64,000 nucleotides of DNA, taken from PMP191F sp047602185 (GTDB lineage: Bacteria; Bacteroidota; Bacteroidia; Chitinophagales; Chitinophagaceae). The notes beneath the pieces are model-generated. The model made no database searches, was not told the DNA's origin, and saw only the letters and a list, made by a program, of their open reading frames with translations. Of this stretch, positions 1 to 8,340 are shown piece by piece. Every line of letters starts with the position of its first letter. Positions within the stretch are counted from its first letter, which is position 1. The stretch covers positions 744,001 through 808,000 of the forward strand of contig JASGHY010000001.1 in assembly GCA_047602185.1 (NCBI GenBank), read 5' to 3'. The position numbers were made by a program, and so were the translations under genes.

Positions 1-1
1 C

Positions 2-2002
2 CTGCAGGAAGATGCCAGCGGGGGACAGGAATTCTTTTATGGGAAACAGGGTGAACTGATCAAGGTGATCCGTACTGTATTGATCAGTCCGCTGTTTGCA
101 ACTACTTATGTAAGCGAACAGGAATACGATACCTGGGGCAGGTTAAAGAAACTGATCTATCCTGATGGTGAAGCGGTGAGCTATCATTACAACAAAGGCG
201 GTTCCCTGTATAGCATGGAAGGCATCAAACAGGGTAGTGTATATAAATATGTTGACCAGGCAGGCTATGATGAATATGATCAGCGTGTGTACCTGCGTTA
301 CGGTAATGGTGCTGAAAATATGTACAGGTATGATAGCCTGCACAGAAGGCTTACCCAGTTACAGGCTGTTACGCCCAACAGTCGTATGATGATGAATAAT
401 GTGTACAGCTATGATGCTGTCAGCAATGTACTGGGAGTTGTAAACAATACGCAGGCCAGGAACGGGGTAATAGGCGGTCCGGCAAAACAACAGTATCACT
501 ACGATGATCTCTACCGCATTGATTCCGCAACGGGTGAATACAAAGGCTCAACTGATTCCGCAGCTTACAGCATAAAAGTATCGTATGATGAGCTCAACAA
601 TATTGTACAGAAGAGCATGAGTGTAAAAGGGGGCAATGGATATGATCTTTCATATACTTATGACCTTAATGCGCCACATCACGCCGTACAGATAGGAGCT
701 AGTCAATACCGGTATGATCCGGATGGTAATCAGTCAGGCGATGGAGAAATAGAAAATTACTGGAATGAAGAAAGCAGGCTCATGGCTGTGATCAGCAAAG
801 GCATACTAAGCCAATATACCTATGATGCTTCAGGTAAAAGAGCCATCAGGAGCAGCGGCGGTTTACAGGGTGTATGGTTAAATGGGGCACCTGCCGGTGC
901 GGTAAAACACACAGACAATTATTCCGCAGACGTGAGTCCCTATATTGTATGCAGAAAGGATGGCTTCACCAAGCATTATTACATAGAGAACCAGCGTATT
1001 GCCAGTAAGCTCGGACATGGCACATTTACCAATATCAATTTCCCGCAAACAGGTCTTACTGCCGGGGGCATTGATTACAGTACACGCGCACTTGCCATTG
1101 AGCAAAGTCGCAACAATTATTACTCATCACTGGGCATCAGTCCTGGTCCGCCAACAGATAAGAACTATTATGCAAAACCAGAGAACAATGGTATTGCTGC
1201 GCCGGTAGTCACAGACAGTACGGCTGCTGATATACCGCCCGGCTGGCCGGGCAATACCACGCCACCGCCCGATGGCCCGCCGGTCTTTGTGGGTACTATT
1301 CCTTCCAGGGATTCAGTAAATGCAGGTTATGGTTTCCAGGATGCTGGACATCTATATGAAGGCAGCCAGTTCTTTTTCCATCCCGATCATACCGGTAGTA
1401 CAGCGTATATAACAAATGCACTGGGCGAAGCCAGCCAGCATGCAGAATATACGCCGTTTGGCGAAGTTATAGCAGCAGAACATGCAGGCACGTTTACCAC
1501 CTCCTATCTCTTCAATGGAAAAGGGTGGGATAGTGAAACGGGTTATTACTACTATGGTTCCAGGTATTATGAACCGCTTACCAGTCAGTGGTTGAGTCTG
1601 GACGATCCGTTGGGAGAAAATTATCCATATACAGCAATGGAAGCCTATGCACTTACAATAGGAGGCGATGGGGTTGACAATGATAAGTTAAACAATAGCA
1701 ATGCTGATGCGGTAGAATTATTATTCAGTGGTGGTGAAGAGATCTTTACGATTGATGTCGACAATAAAAAGAAAAATGCAAAGAAAGACAAAGCTGGTGC
1801 AGGTAGAGAAACTCAAATGCCAAAGAGTACTACACCAAAGCCTGTCCAGTTGCGAAACCTGCACAACATGAATAAAAAAGCGCCAAGACTATTACGCAAC
1901 CCTAACCAGAAAAACGCGCTATTCTTTAGTCACGGGCTCAACCAGCGACAAAGATTAAATACGAGCACAAATCTCAATAATAATAGCAACAGAAAGCAGT
2001 AG
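2..2002 (+). CDS. RHS/YD-repeat protein, C-terminal part (5' end outside window)
   Basis: Carboxy-terminal part of an RHS repeat protein, a family of large exported proteins that often carry a toxin at the C-terminus. The frame is open from base 2, so the gene begins upstream; the GTG at 65 is an internal codon. YD repeats are visible (YDTWGRL, YDSLHRRL, YDELNN, YTYDASGKR). The RHS-associated core follows at about 1378-1640, with HPDHTGS, YTPFGE, GSRYYEP and WLSLDDPLGE. Roughly 120 residues follow the core. They are rich in Asn and Lys (KKKNAKKDKAG, NLNNNSNRKQ) and show no toxin motif I recognise. No immunity-type gene follows; the next 770 bases are repeats. Family assignment is firm, toxin function is not. 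Confidence 0.9.
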   Translation: MQEDASGGQEFFYGKQGELIKVIRTVLISPLFATTYVSEQEYDTWGRLKKLIYPDGEAVSYHYNKGGSLYSMEGIKQGSVYKYVDQAGYDEYDQRVYLRYGNGAENMYRYDSLHRRLTQLQAVTPNSRMMMNNVYSYDAVSNVLGVVNNTQARNGVIGGPAKQQYHYDDLYRIDSATGEYKGSTDSAAYSIKVSYDELNNIVQKSMSVKGGNGYDLSYTYDLNAPHHAVQIGASQYRYDPDGNQSGDGEIENYWNEESRLMAVISKGILSQYTYDASGKRAIRSSGGLQGVWLNGAPAGAVKHTDNYSADVSPYIVCRKDGFTKHYYIENQRIASKLGHGTFTNINFPQTGLTAGGIDYSTRALAIEQSRNNYYSSLGISPGPPTDKNYYAKPENNGIAAPVVTDSTAADIPPGWPGNTTPPPDGPPVFVGTIPSRDSVNAGYGFQDAGHLYEGSQFFFHPDHTGSTAYITNALGEASQHAEYTPFGEVIAAEHAGTFTTSYLFNGKGWDSETGYYYYGSRYYEPLTSQWLSLDDPLGENYPYTAMEAYALTIGGDGVDNDKLNNSNADAVELLFSGGEEIFTIDVDNKKKNAKKDKAGAGRETQMPKSTTPKPVQLRNLHNMNKKAPRLLRNPNQKNALFFSHGLNQRQRLNTSTNLNNNSNRKQ

Positions 2003-2039
2003 TTTTAGGTTTTGTGTTTGCTATTACTTCGAGATTATC

Positions 2040-2740
2040 ATCCCGACGTAGGAGGGATTCGCTCTCCCTGGCGCGAGAGTTCACGCAGTGGCTCTCGTGT
2101 CTTCCATATGGTACCGGTCTGTGACCGGCCTGATCAAAACGCATCATCATTTAAAATTCGATCCCTAAAGCGAACTAAAGCTCAGACGGCTTACCATTCT
2201 TTCGCGACTGTCATCCCGACGCAGGAGGGATCTGAAAGCTGGCAATGGAGCTATGTTTCATAAAAGGTTACATGCCGCCATCTTAAACTTTAAACCTTAT
2301 ACCTTAAACGTTCTCTCTCTCTGGCGCGAGAGTTCACGCAGTGGCTCTCGTGTCTTCCATATGGTACCGGTCTGTGACCGGAATAAATCCACAAACTCCA
2401 AAATCAACCACTCTTCCGCAAGCATTCACGATTAACCTCTGACCTCAGATCCACTCAATCTGTGGACATCTGTGGAATCTGTGGCAAACATCTCCCTGGC
2501 TCTTCTGTATGGTACCGGTCTGTGACCGGCCTGATCAAAACGCATCATTTATTAATACTCGATCCCTAAAGCTAACTAAAGCTCCGACGACTTACTATTT
2601 CCTTCGCGACTGTCATCCCGACACAGGAGGGATCCGAAAGCTAGCATGGGAGGTATGTTTCAAAAAAGATAGCATGCCACCTTCTTAAACCTTATACCTT
2701 AAACTTTCTTATCGTACAAATAAAAAAGTACAGCCTTATA
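2040..2740. repeat. Composite palindromic repeat units (about 250 bases each), first block
   Basis: No gene is seen between 2003 and 2773. The stretch holds one full and one degenerate copy of a composite unit. The parts in order are: hairpin A (GCGAGAG, 12-base loop, CTCTCGT) with its partner palindrome CCGGTC-N3-GACCGG at 2069-2128 and 2321-2381, plus a second-hairpin-only copy at 2493-2530; a spacer with CAAAACGCATCAT; hairpin C (ATCCC, 9-base loop, GGGAT) at 2040-2058, 2213-2231 and 2615-2633; and a tail containing AACCTTATACCTTAAAC. Open frames across it (for example 2012-2263) are artefacts of the repeat. Confidence 0.85.
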
Positions 2741-2753
2741 CAAGACTGTACTT
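2722..2753 (-). terminator. Rho-independent terminator after the 2774-3868 gene
   Basis: On the minus strand the stem AGTACAG/CTGTACT (2746-2752 with 2727-2733) is followed by six T. It lies about 20 bases past the stop of the minus-strand gene. Confidence 0.75.
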
Positions 2754-2773
2754 CCTATAATGTAATGACCTTA

Positions 2774-3868
2774 CTATTTCAACAGGAATTTCCGCAGCAG
2801 GGGCTGGTGAAGTTTCTCACCGAGTTGCTTTTCAATAGCAGCAGTTTCGGCGGATTGTTCATTAGCAGTCCAGGTTACCAGCAAGAACTGGATTTTCTCG
2901 GCAGGTATTGCCGGGTTCAGATAGTCGGTATTCATTTTAATCAGCAGGCTGCTGTTATCATTCTCGTCAAAACCGGTAAAAGAAACAGGCTCTACGATTG
3001 TAGAAACAGGTCTTTTCAATTCCTCCGCAGAGCCCTGCAGTAGACTGTCTACGAGCGCCATTGTTTTACGATAGCGGGCAGTCTCGCGATCGATTCCATC
3101 CTTTTGTGTATCCTCATCGCTTCTGTATCTTTCTTCCAGGTTCCTGATCCTTACCTGTAAGGCTGCACCGCTGTACATGCGTTGCAATTGCTCAATAGCT
3201 TTCTTCTTATCAGCGTCCTGCATTTCAGCAGTACGCACAGGCATATTATGTTGTACGGTAGCTGTTATTTTGCTGATGATAGCTGTCAACTCTGCTTTAG
3301 CTCCCTGCAGATAGTCTCTTCTTGTCAACAGGGTATAAGGCAGTTGCACATTATCAACGGTCACCATCCATATCTTGTTATAGGCGTTGCTGTTATTGGC
3401 ATCACTTGTTTCAAAATAGGGGCATTCTCTGCGGGGGGCTTTGGGTGCAGGTATTACCAGGTATTCCTGGTTGTTGAGATAAAAACGTTCGGTGAGAGAA
3501 CTCATGTCATTCGCCGTAAAGGTCAGTGTGCCGCCGGGTTTCCAGTCACAGGTTATCCTGAATTTAAAAGGAGCTGTACTGTTTTTCTCTACATAATATT
3601 CTGCAACAACAGAAGGGCTACTGATGGCTTCATCAAAAACGGAATCTTTACAGAAGTCCAGCATTTCCTGTGCTACTTTTTGAATAGCGGCCAATTGCTT
3701 TTTAGCGGGTTTACCTGTTACGCGGGATGCTTCCGGTTTCCAGTAATTACCTGGTTGTACAGGAGTAGCAAATTCACGTGAAGCTGGTACATCGTTATGT
3801 GCCAGGTACTGTGCTGACATAAACAGCGGTGCGAGAAAAAGGGGCAGTGTGATGAAGAACTGTTTCAT
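2774..3868 (-). CDS. Secreted protein of unknown function, paralogue of 5312-6418
   Basis: 364-residue exported protein of a family I do not recognise. The start gives a clear signal peptide (MKQFFITLPLFLAPLFMSAQ), followed directly by YLAHNDVPASREF. The middle holds a predicted helical stretch with Glu/Arg/Lys (QVRIRNLEERYRSDEDTQ) and the C-terminus ends LLRKFLLK. Cysteines are few. The gene at 5312-6418 is a clear full-length paralogue with the same signal peptide layout, the same YLAHND start of the mature protein and the same FTGF and LLVTWT motifs. Both lie on the minus strand and share the same repeat tail immediately beyond their stop codons, which suggests gene and flank were duplicated together. 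Probably periplasmic or secreted; no catalytic motif is visible. Confidence 0.85.
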   Translation of the reverse strand: MKQFFITLPLFLAPLFMSAQYLAHNDVPASREFATPVQPGNYWKPEASRVTGKPAKKQLAAIQKVAQEMLDFCKDSVFDEAISSPSVVAEYYVEKNSTAPFKFRITCDWKPGGTLTFTANDMSSLTERFYLNNQEYLVIPAPKAPRRECPYFETSDANNSNAYNKIWMVTVDNVQLPYTLLTRRDYLQGAKAELTAIISKITATVQHNMPVRTAEMQDADKKKAIEQLQRMYSGAALQVRIRNLEERYRSDEDTQKDGIDRETARYRKTMALVDSLLQGSAEELKRPVSTIVEPVSFTGFDENDNSSLLIKMNTDYLNPAIPAEKIQFLLVTWTANEQSAETAAIEKQLGEKLHQPLLRKFLLK

Positions 3869-4904
3869 ATGATAATTAGTTTTGTAACAACGGCAGGGAT
3901 TGGATTTTAGGGGGTTTGTCCTGCGTTATTCACAGCTTATATGTCAAAGGAATGCCAAACAGTAAGCTGCTGGTGGGCATCTGCATACAGATAATAGATT
4001 TATTAACTATTTCCGTTTTTGGGAAGTGTTATTCCGTTTTATGGAATTGGACCGGAGTGGGATGGTGGCAGAAAATCCGCTACAGTAAAGGGTTCTGGAG
4101 GTTCCGGGTTTGAGGTTTTGTGTCTCGGGCCCTCCTTGGAACGAGAGTTCACGCAGTGGCTCTCGTGTCTTAATAATGGTACTGGTCTCTGACCGGACTG
4201 GTCAAAACGCATCATTTATTAATATAAAGTCTCTAAAACAGACTAAAGCTCAGATGGCTTACCATTCCTTCGCGACTGTCATCCCGACGCAGGAGGGATC
4301 TGAAATCCAGCATAGGAGGAATGTATAATTAAAGTTTGCATGCCCCATCTTCAACTTTAAACCTTATACCTTAAACGTTCTCCCTGGCGCGAGAGTTCAC
4401 GCAGTGGCTCTCGTGTCTTAACAATGGTACCGGTCTCTGACCGGACTGGTCAAAACGCATCATTTATTAATATAAAGTCTCTAAAACAGACTAAAGCTCA
4501 GACGGCTTACCATTCCTTCGCGACTGTCATCCCGACGCAGGAGGGATCTGAAATCCAGCATAGGCGACATGTTTCATAAAAGATAGCATACCGCCTTCTT
4601 AAACCTTCAACTTTAAACCTTATACCTTAAACTTTCTCTCTCTCTGGCGCGAGAGTTCACGTAGTGGCTCTCGTGTCTTAACATATGGTACCGGTCTCTG
4701 ACCGGAACAAATCCACAAACTCCAAAATCAACAACTCTTCCGCAAGCATTCACGATTAACCTCTGACCTCAGATTCACTCAATCTGTGGACATTTGTGCA
4801 ATCTGTGGCAAACTGACCGGGGTACTAAAAACGCATCATTTATTCTATAACCCTTTTGCTGGTAAACCTTAACCGTCTTAGCGAATTTATTCTCTGTTGT
4901 CCAC

Positions 4905-4920
4905 GCAGACTTTAGTCTGC
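4905..4920. repeat. Short palindrome GCAGACT-TT-AGTCTGC
   Basis: Seven-base arms with a two-base centre, inside the repeat block between the two paralogous genes. It could form a small hairpin; no function can be assigned. Confidence 0.6.
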
Positions 4921-4962
4921 ATACGAAATGATATATTTAGTGATATTGTTCTAATGCCTTCC

Positions 4963-4992
4963 TCTTGCCCGACCTTTAAAGGTCGGGCAAGA
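4963..4992. repeat. 30-base perfect palindrome
   Basis: A perfect, loopless palindrome whose left arm is TCTTGCCCGACCTTT. Both arms match without mismatch over 15 bases. It sits in the degenerate part of the repeat block. Confidence 0.85.
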
Positions 4993-5311
4993 AGTACAAT
5001 ACAATTTCATTAGTATTTAATAAGAGATCACAAAAGCGAACTAAGCTCCGACGACTTACCATTCCTTCGCAACTGTCATCCCGACGTAGGAGGGATCTGA
5101 AATTAGCTTATGAAGAATGTTACTATATAGTATAGCAGCCCTTTACTTATTTCTATCGTGAATCATAACAGCGAAGCACGGACAGCTTACCATTCCTTCG
5201 TGACTGTCATCCCGACGCAGGAGGGATCTGAAGTCCAGCATAGGCGACATGTTTCATAAAAGATAGCATACCGCCTTCTTAAACCTTATACCTTAAACTT
5301 TCTTCGCGATC

Positions 5312-6418
5312 CTACCTCAACAGGAATCTCCTGAACAATGGCTCACGAAACTTTTCACAAAGTTGCTTTTCGATCATTGCGCATTCAGTAGTTGCCTCGT
5401 TGCAGGTCCAGGTTACAAGTAAGAATTGTGCCTTCTCTGCGGGGATAGCGGCTTTAAAATAATCCGGGTTCATCTTTATTATGATGTGACTGCTGTCACT
5501 ATCATTAAAGCCTGTAAAAGAGGAGGGGGCTACTGTTGTATGTGTAGGTTTCGCTAATTCCTCTGCAGGCAATTGCAGCAGGCTATCTACAAGAGACAAT
5601 GTTTTACGAAAACCGGCAGTCTCACGTTCAAGGCCTTCCTGCAATGTTTGCTCATCACTTCTATAAGTTTCTTCCAGGTTTCTCATTCTTACCTGTAAGG
5701 CGGCACCGGTGTACAAACGTTGCAATTGCTCAATAGCTTTTTGCTTATCTGCATTTTGCAGTTCAGCAGTACGCACAGGTATATTATGTTGTACGGTAGC
5801 TGTTATTTTACTGATGGCGGCTGTCAATTCTGTTTTTGCTTCCTGCAGGTAATCTTTTTTAGTCAGTGGGGTATAGGGCAGTTGTTCATTATCAGGAGTT
5901 ATGATCCATGCTTTACTGTAGGTATTGACGGTAGTGGTATTATTATTAGCGACAGCAGTTTCAAAATAAGGGCATGCCTCTTCAGATTGATGTGGAGAAG
6001 GGATAACCAGGTATGCCTGGTTATTCAATACAAAACGTTCACCCAGAGAACTCATATCATTTGCTGTAACGGTAAGTGTATTACTGGCCTTCCAGCTACA
6101 ATGCACGCTGAATTTATAAGGGGTGGTCGCATTTTTCTCTGCATAATAAGCTGCTGCTACAGAGGGGCTGGCAACTGTTTCAGTAAAGATGGAATCTCTG
6201 CAATAGTTCAGCATAGCCTGGGTGGTCTTCTGCATGGCAGACAATTGCTTTTTGCCGGGACGTCCTGTTACGCGTCGTTCTTCAGGTTTCCAGTAATGGC
6301 GTGGAGGAGTTCTTGTGACGTATTCACGTGAAGTGGGAGCATCATTGTGTGCGAGGTATTGAGCTGTGGTAAACAGCGGAAAAAACAATACAGGTAAAAA
6401 TGAGTACAGTTTCCTCAT
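5312..6418 (-). CDS. Secreted protein of unknown function, paralogue of 2774-3868
   Basis: 368-residue exported protein. An in-frame ATG lies 27 bases further upstream (6445), but the ATG at 6418 is chosen because it puts the signal peptide (MRKLYSFLPVLFFPLFTTAQ) at the very start, exactly as in the 2774-3868 paralogue. The mature protein begins YLAHNDAPTSREY. The two proteins align over their whole length, with conserved KKQL..QK near residue 60, NDMSSL, a long helical region with RNLEE.YRSDE, and FTGF. This copy has an Asn/Thr-rich insertion (NNNTTTVNT) in the middle. Family and function are unknown. It is separated from its paralogue by repeat units only. Confidence 0.85.
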   Translation of the reverse strand: MRKLYSFLPVLFFPLFTTAQYLAHNDAPTSREYVTRTPPRHYWKPEERRVTGRPGKKQLSAMQKTTQAMLNYCRDSIFTETVASPSVAAAYYAEKNATTPYKFSVHCSWKASNTLTVTANDMSSLGERFVLNNQAYLVIPSPHQSEEACPYFETAVANNNTTTVNTYSKAWIITPDNEQLPYTPLTKKDYLQEAKTELTAAISKITATVQHNIPVRTAELQNADKQKAIEQLQRLYTGAALQVRMRNLEETYRSDEQTLQEGLERETAGFRKTLSLVDSLLQLPAEELAKPTHTTVAPSSFTGFNDSDSSHIIIKMNPDYFKAAIPAEKAQFLLVTWTCNEATTECAMIEKQLCEKFREPLFRRFLLR

Positions 6419-6917
6419 AAACGCAGGTTTAAAAAGACGGTACAATCCGGTCCGTGTCAGAGGGATACTGCGTTCATGGGGAGGCGGAAAAAGGGAATGG
6501 GTGAAAACTAGTCCCTTTATTGGAATTTACTACTTTTTGTGGAGGATTCTAAGCGGAAAATCTGCGCTGGCATTAATTCGTAGTGGGAACGTTGAATAGA
6601 GGCTGAACGCCGAACGCTTAATGCTTAACGCTGAATGCAAGGGGAAATGTGCAGAAGGGAGTAAGGGAATTAGAAATAAGGAATTAAGAATTTAGAATGA
6701 GAAAATAAAAACCAATATCAAATGTTGAATTTTGAATGTCGAATTTCGAAGGGAAAACCGAAAGAAAGTTGGCAGTTGGTAATTTGCAGTTGTTCTAATC
6801 TCAAATCCAGTATCCGGCATCTTGTATCCAATCACAAAATCTCTACATTCCAAAATCAGAAATCCTGTAATTGGCTTCGTCCACTCACGACTGACGATTC
6901 ACGACTCACGATTTTTT
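6419..6917. repeat. Intergenic word-repeat DNA with copy 1 of the 114-base core
   Basis: No gene seen. The stretch is built of short recurring words (GAATGTCGAATTTCGAA, CGAACGCTTAATGC, ACTCACGACTGACGATTCAC). Positions 6751-6864 match 34700-34813 with only two differences and no indels, and match 57188-57301 in inverted orientation. With copy 3 the match continues to about 6910. Confidence 0.8.
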
Positions 6918-7232
6918 TCACGACTCACGATTACCATCTGCCGATTCACGCTTCAATATCTCACTCAACGCCACATTAAATGCTGCCCGGTTATTTGCCA
7001 TAGCGATCTCTTCATACCGTGCCCGCAACACAGGGTCTTTCATTGCGCTCTGGGCAAGGAGCATTGCTTGGCGAAAGCGTTCGCTGGCTGCCTTGCGTTT
7101 CTCTGATTTGACTTTATATTCAGCAGGTTTATTAGAAACGATGGTCTTGCCATGACGTTTCTTAAAAACGATCAGGCCACCTACTTTGCCCGATACATCT
7201 TTCATGATATTGTTGTTCTTGCTGATAGCCAT
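6918..7232 (-). CDS. Small basic protein of unknown function
   Basis: 104-residue Lys/Arg-rich protein without signal peptide or membrane segment. Near the N-terminus it has VGGLIVFKKRHGKTIV (residues 17-32), a pattern shared with the next gene (IGILIFYKMRDKYYV at 14-28), so the two are probably distant relatives. The rest is helical with many charged residues (SEKRKAASERFRQ). The last ten or so codons (ESADGNRES) and the stop TGA lie within the CGTGAATCGG/CGTGAGTCGTGA words that also fill intergenic DNA at 57040-57170, so the natural C-terminus may have been replaced by repeat DNA. Function is unknown. Confidence 0.65.
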   Translation of the reverse strand: MAISKNNNIMKDVSGKVGGLIVFKKRHGKTIVSNKPAEYKVKSEKRKAASERFRQAMLLAQSAMKDPVLRARYEEIAMANNRAAFNVALSEILKRESADGNRES

Positions 7233-7441
7233 GCGGAAAGGAATTAGGTATTAATAAAAACAGAAGTCTGAAAGGGTACAAAAACTAAGGGACAAGGTTC
7301 AAAAAAATACAGTTGACAAGTTGAAAGGTTGATGGATTTACAAGGAACTGAACATTCACTATTGACTATTCACTTGTTTGAGCCACTCACGACTGACGAT
7401 TCACTACTCACGATTTTCTTTCACGTTTCACGGACAACCTT

Positions 7442-8014
7442 TCACAACTGAATCCTCTGATCATTGATTATCGAATCAGGAGCACGGCTTCGGGCTACAG
7501 GTCTTCTGTTTCGAATTTCTATTTTACTATTTAGTGTTTCCTTTATTCGGATTTCGAATTTCTTACTTCGTGTTTTTCTTCTTCGGATTTCGAACTTTTC
7601 AATCCGAGCTTTCCTTCTTCGTATTTCGGGATTTTCATCCCCGGATTTTTCAACAATTTCATAATTAACATCACTTCGATAACCCAGTTCGTACAATAAC
7701 TCCGGTAGTTTGCGCAGGATGTCTGTAGCGTCCCGGTCTTCCTTTAATAATTGCATGGCGTAACCGGTCAGTTTCCGGTAAATGCTATGTTCTTTCCAGG
7801 CTGGAGGGAGTTGGCGGTAAATACTGGCGGCCAGTCTGGATGCAATGACCATGCGATTAGCATAGATCATTGTTTTCTTAAATTCCTTGCCTGTTTTCAC
7901 ACGCTCACTGCTCAGGCTGCTGAGTGCACGCACATAATATTTATCACGCATCTTATAAAAGATAAGTATGCCGATCCTGCGTTCTTTTTTTACTACACCA
8001 TTCTGCTTAGGCAC
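7442..8014 (-). CDS. Protein of unknown function with repeat-derived C-terminal tail
   Basis: 190 residues. Residues 1-120 form a plausible domain (RRIGILIFYKMRDKYYVRAL at 12-31, then LSSERVKTGKEFKKTM and a helical region ending LLYELGYRSDV) related to the preceding small gene by its GxLIxxKxRxKxxV pattern. From about residue 125 the sequence becomes a degenerate tandem repeat, EIRRRKAR, FEIRRRKTR, FEIRIKET, EIRNRRP. At DNA level this is the TTCGAAATCCGAAGAA word type seen in nearby intergenic DNA, so the tail looks captured from repeat sequence. No signal peptide or catalytic motif. Function unknown. Confidence 0.65.
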   Translation of the reverse strand: MPKQNGVVKKERRIGILIFYKMRDKYYVRALSSLSSERVKTGKEFKKTMIYANRMVIASRLAASIYRQLPPAWKEHSIYRKLTGYAMQLLKEDRDATDILRKLPELLYELGYRSDVNYEIVEKSGDENPEIRRRKARIEKFEIRRRKTRSKKFEIRIKETLNSKIEIRNRRPVARSRAPDSIINDQRIQL

Positions 8015-8194
8015 AATCGTTAGTTATTAAACAGTAAATATTGAAAACTGCTTATTGAGCATACCTGTTTACAATTGCTGTAAAACGGTGAGCTCTCAAC
8101 GAATTTAATAATACTTGTGAGAGAGAAATGTTAAAAGAAATTAGAGTCCTGGGCTTGTAGTAAATTAGCTACAGCCTCATATTTAATACCCTAA

Positions 8195-8308
8195 AATGGT
8201 CTGTTTTATGGGTGGTAATTGCCCGTATCCGGTTTTTACATGTAGAAAGTGCGCCTTTACTCCGCATTTGAACGCAACACCTGAGCCAGCCCTGGTGAAC
8301 AGACCATT
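8195..8308. repeat. 114-base element bounded by 11-base inverted repeats
   Basis: AATGGTCTGTT at 8195-8205 and its exact complement AACAGACCATT at 8298-8308 enclose 92 bases without coding potential. The size and layout resemble a MITE or a solo inverted-repeat element. The rest of 8015-8340 shows nothing else except the hairpin at 8313. Confidence 0.5.
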
Positions 8309-8312
8309 ATCT

Positions 8313-8330
8313 CCCCTCCTTTAGGAGGGG
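8313..8330 (-). terminator. Perfect hairpin CCCCTCCT-TT-AGGAGGGG next to the tlpA-type stop
   Basis: Eight-base arms with a two-base loop, ten bases past the stop of the minus-strand thioredoxin gene. There is no T run, so it may be a transcript-end stabiliser instead of a classical terminator. A related imperfect hairpin lies at 38729-38756. Confidence 0.55.
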
Positions 8331-8340
8331 TTAGGGGAGA

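Larger units (their letters stand above)
4133..5300. repeat. Composite palindromic repeat units, second block
   Basis: No credible gene lies in 3869-5311. Hairpin A with its CCGGTC/GACCGG partner occurs at 4133-4196, 4383-4444 and 4644-4705. Hairpin C occurs at 4281-4299, 4529-4547, 5078-5096 and 5209-5227. The first two units are about 250 and 260 bases and nearly identical over their length. The third is interrupted by extra sequence holding two other palindromes (4905-4920 and 4963-4992). The block ends in the CTTAAACCTTATACC tail that touches the 3' end of the 5312 gene. These are the same units as at 2040-2740. Confidence 0.85.

Noticed and set aside
2012..2435. Small plus-strand genes in the 2-2.4 kb repeat
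   Set aside because: The frames follow hairpin A and hairpin C copies, and the same peptide appears wherever the unit recurs, including 4110-4328.
3182..3781. 199-residue plus-strand gene
   Set aside because: It lies entirely opposite the 2774-3868 gene. The paralogous gene has the same opposite frame at 5720-6331, which is a shadow of the conserved coding sequence.
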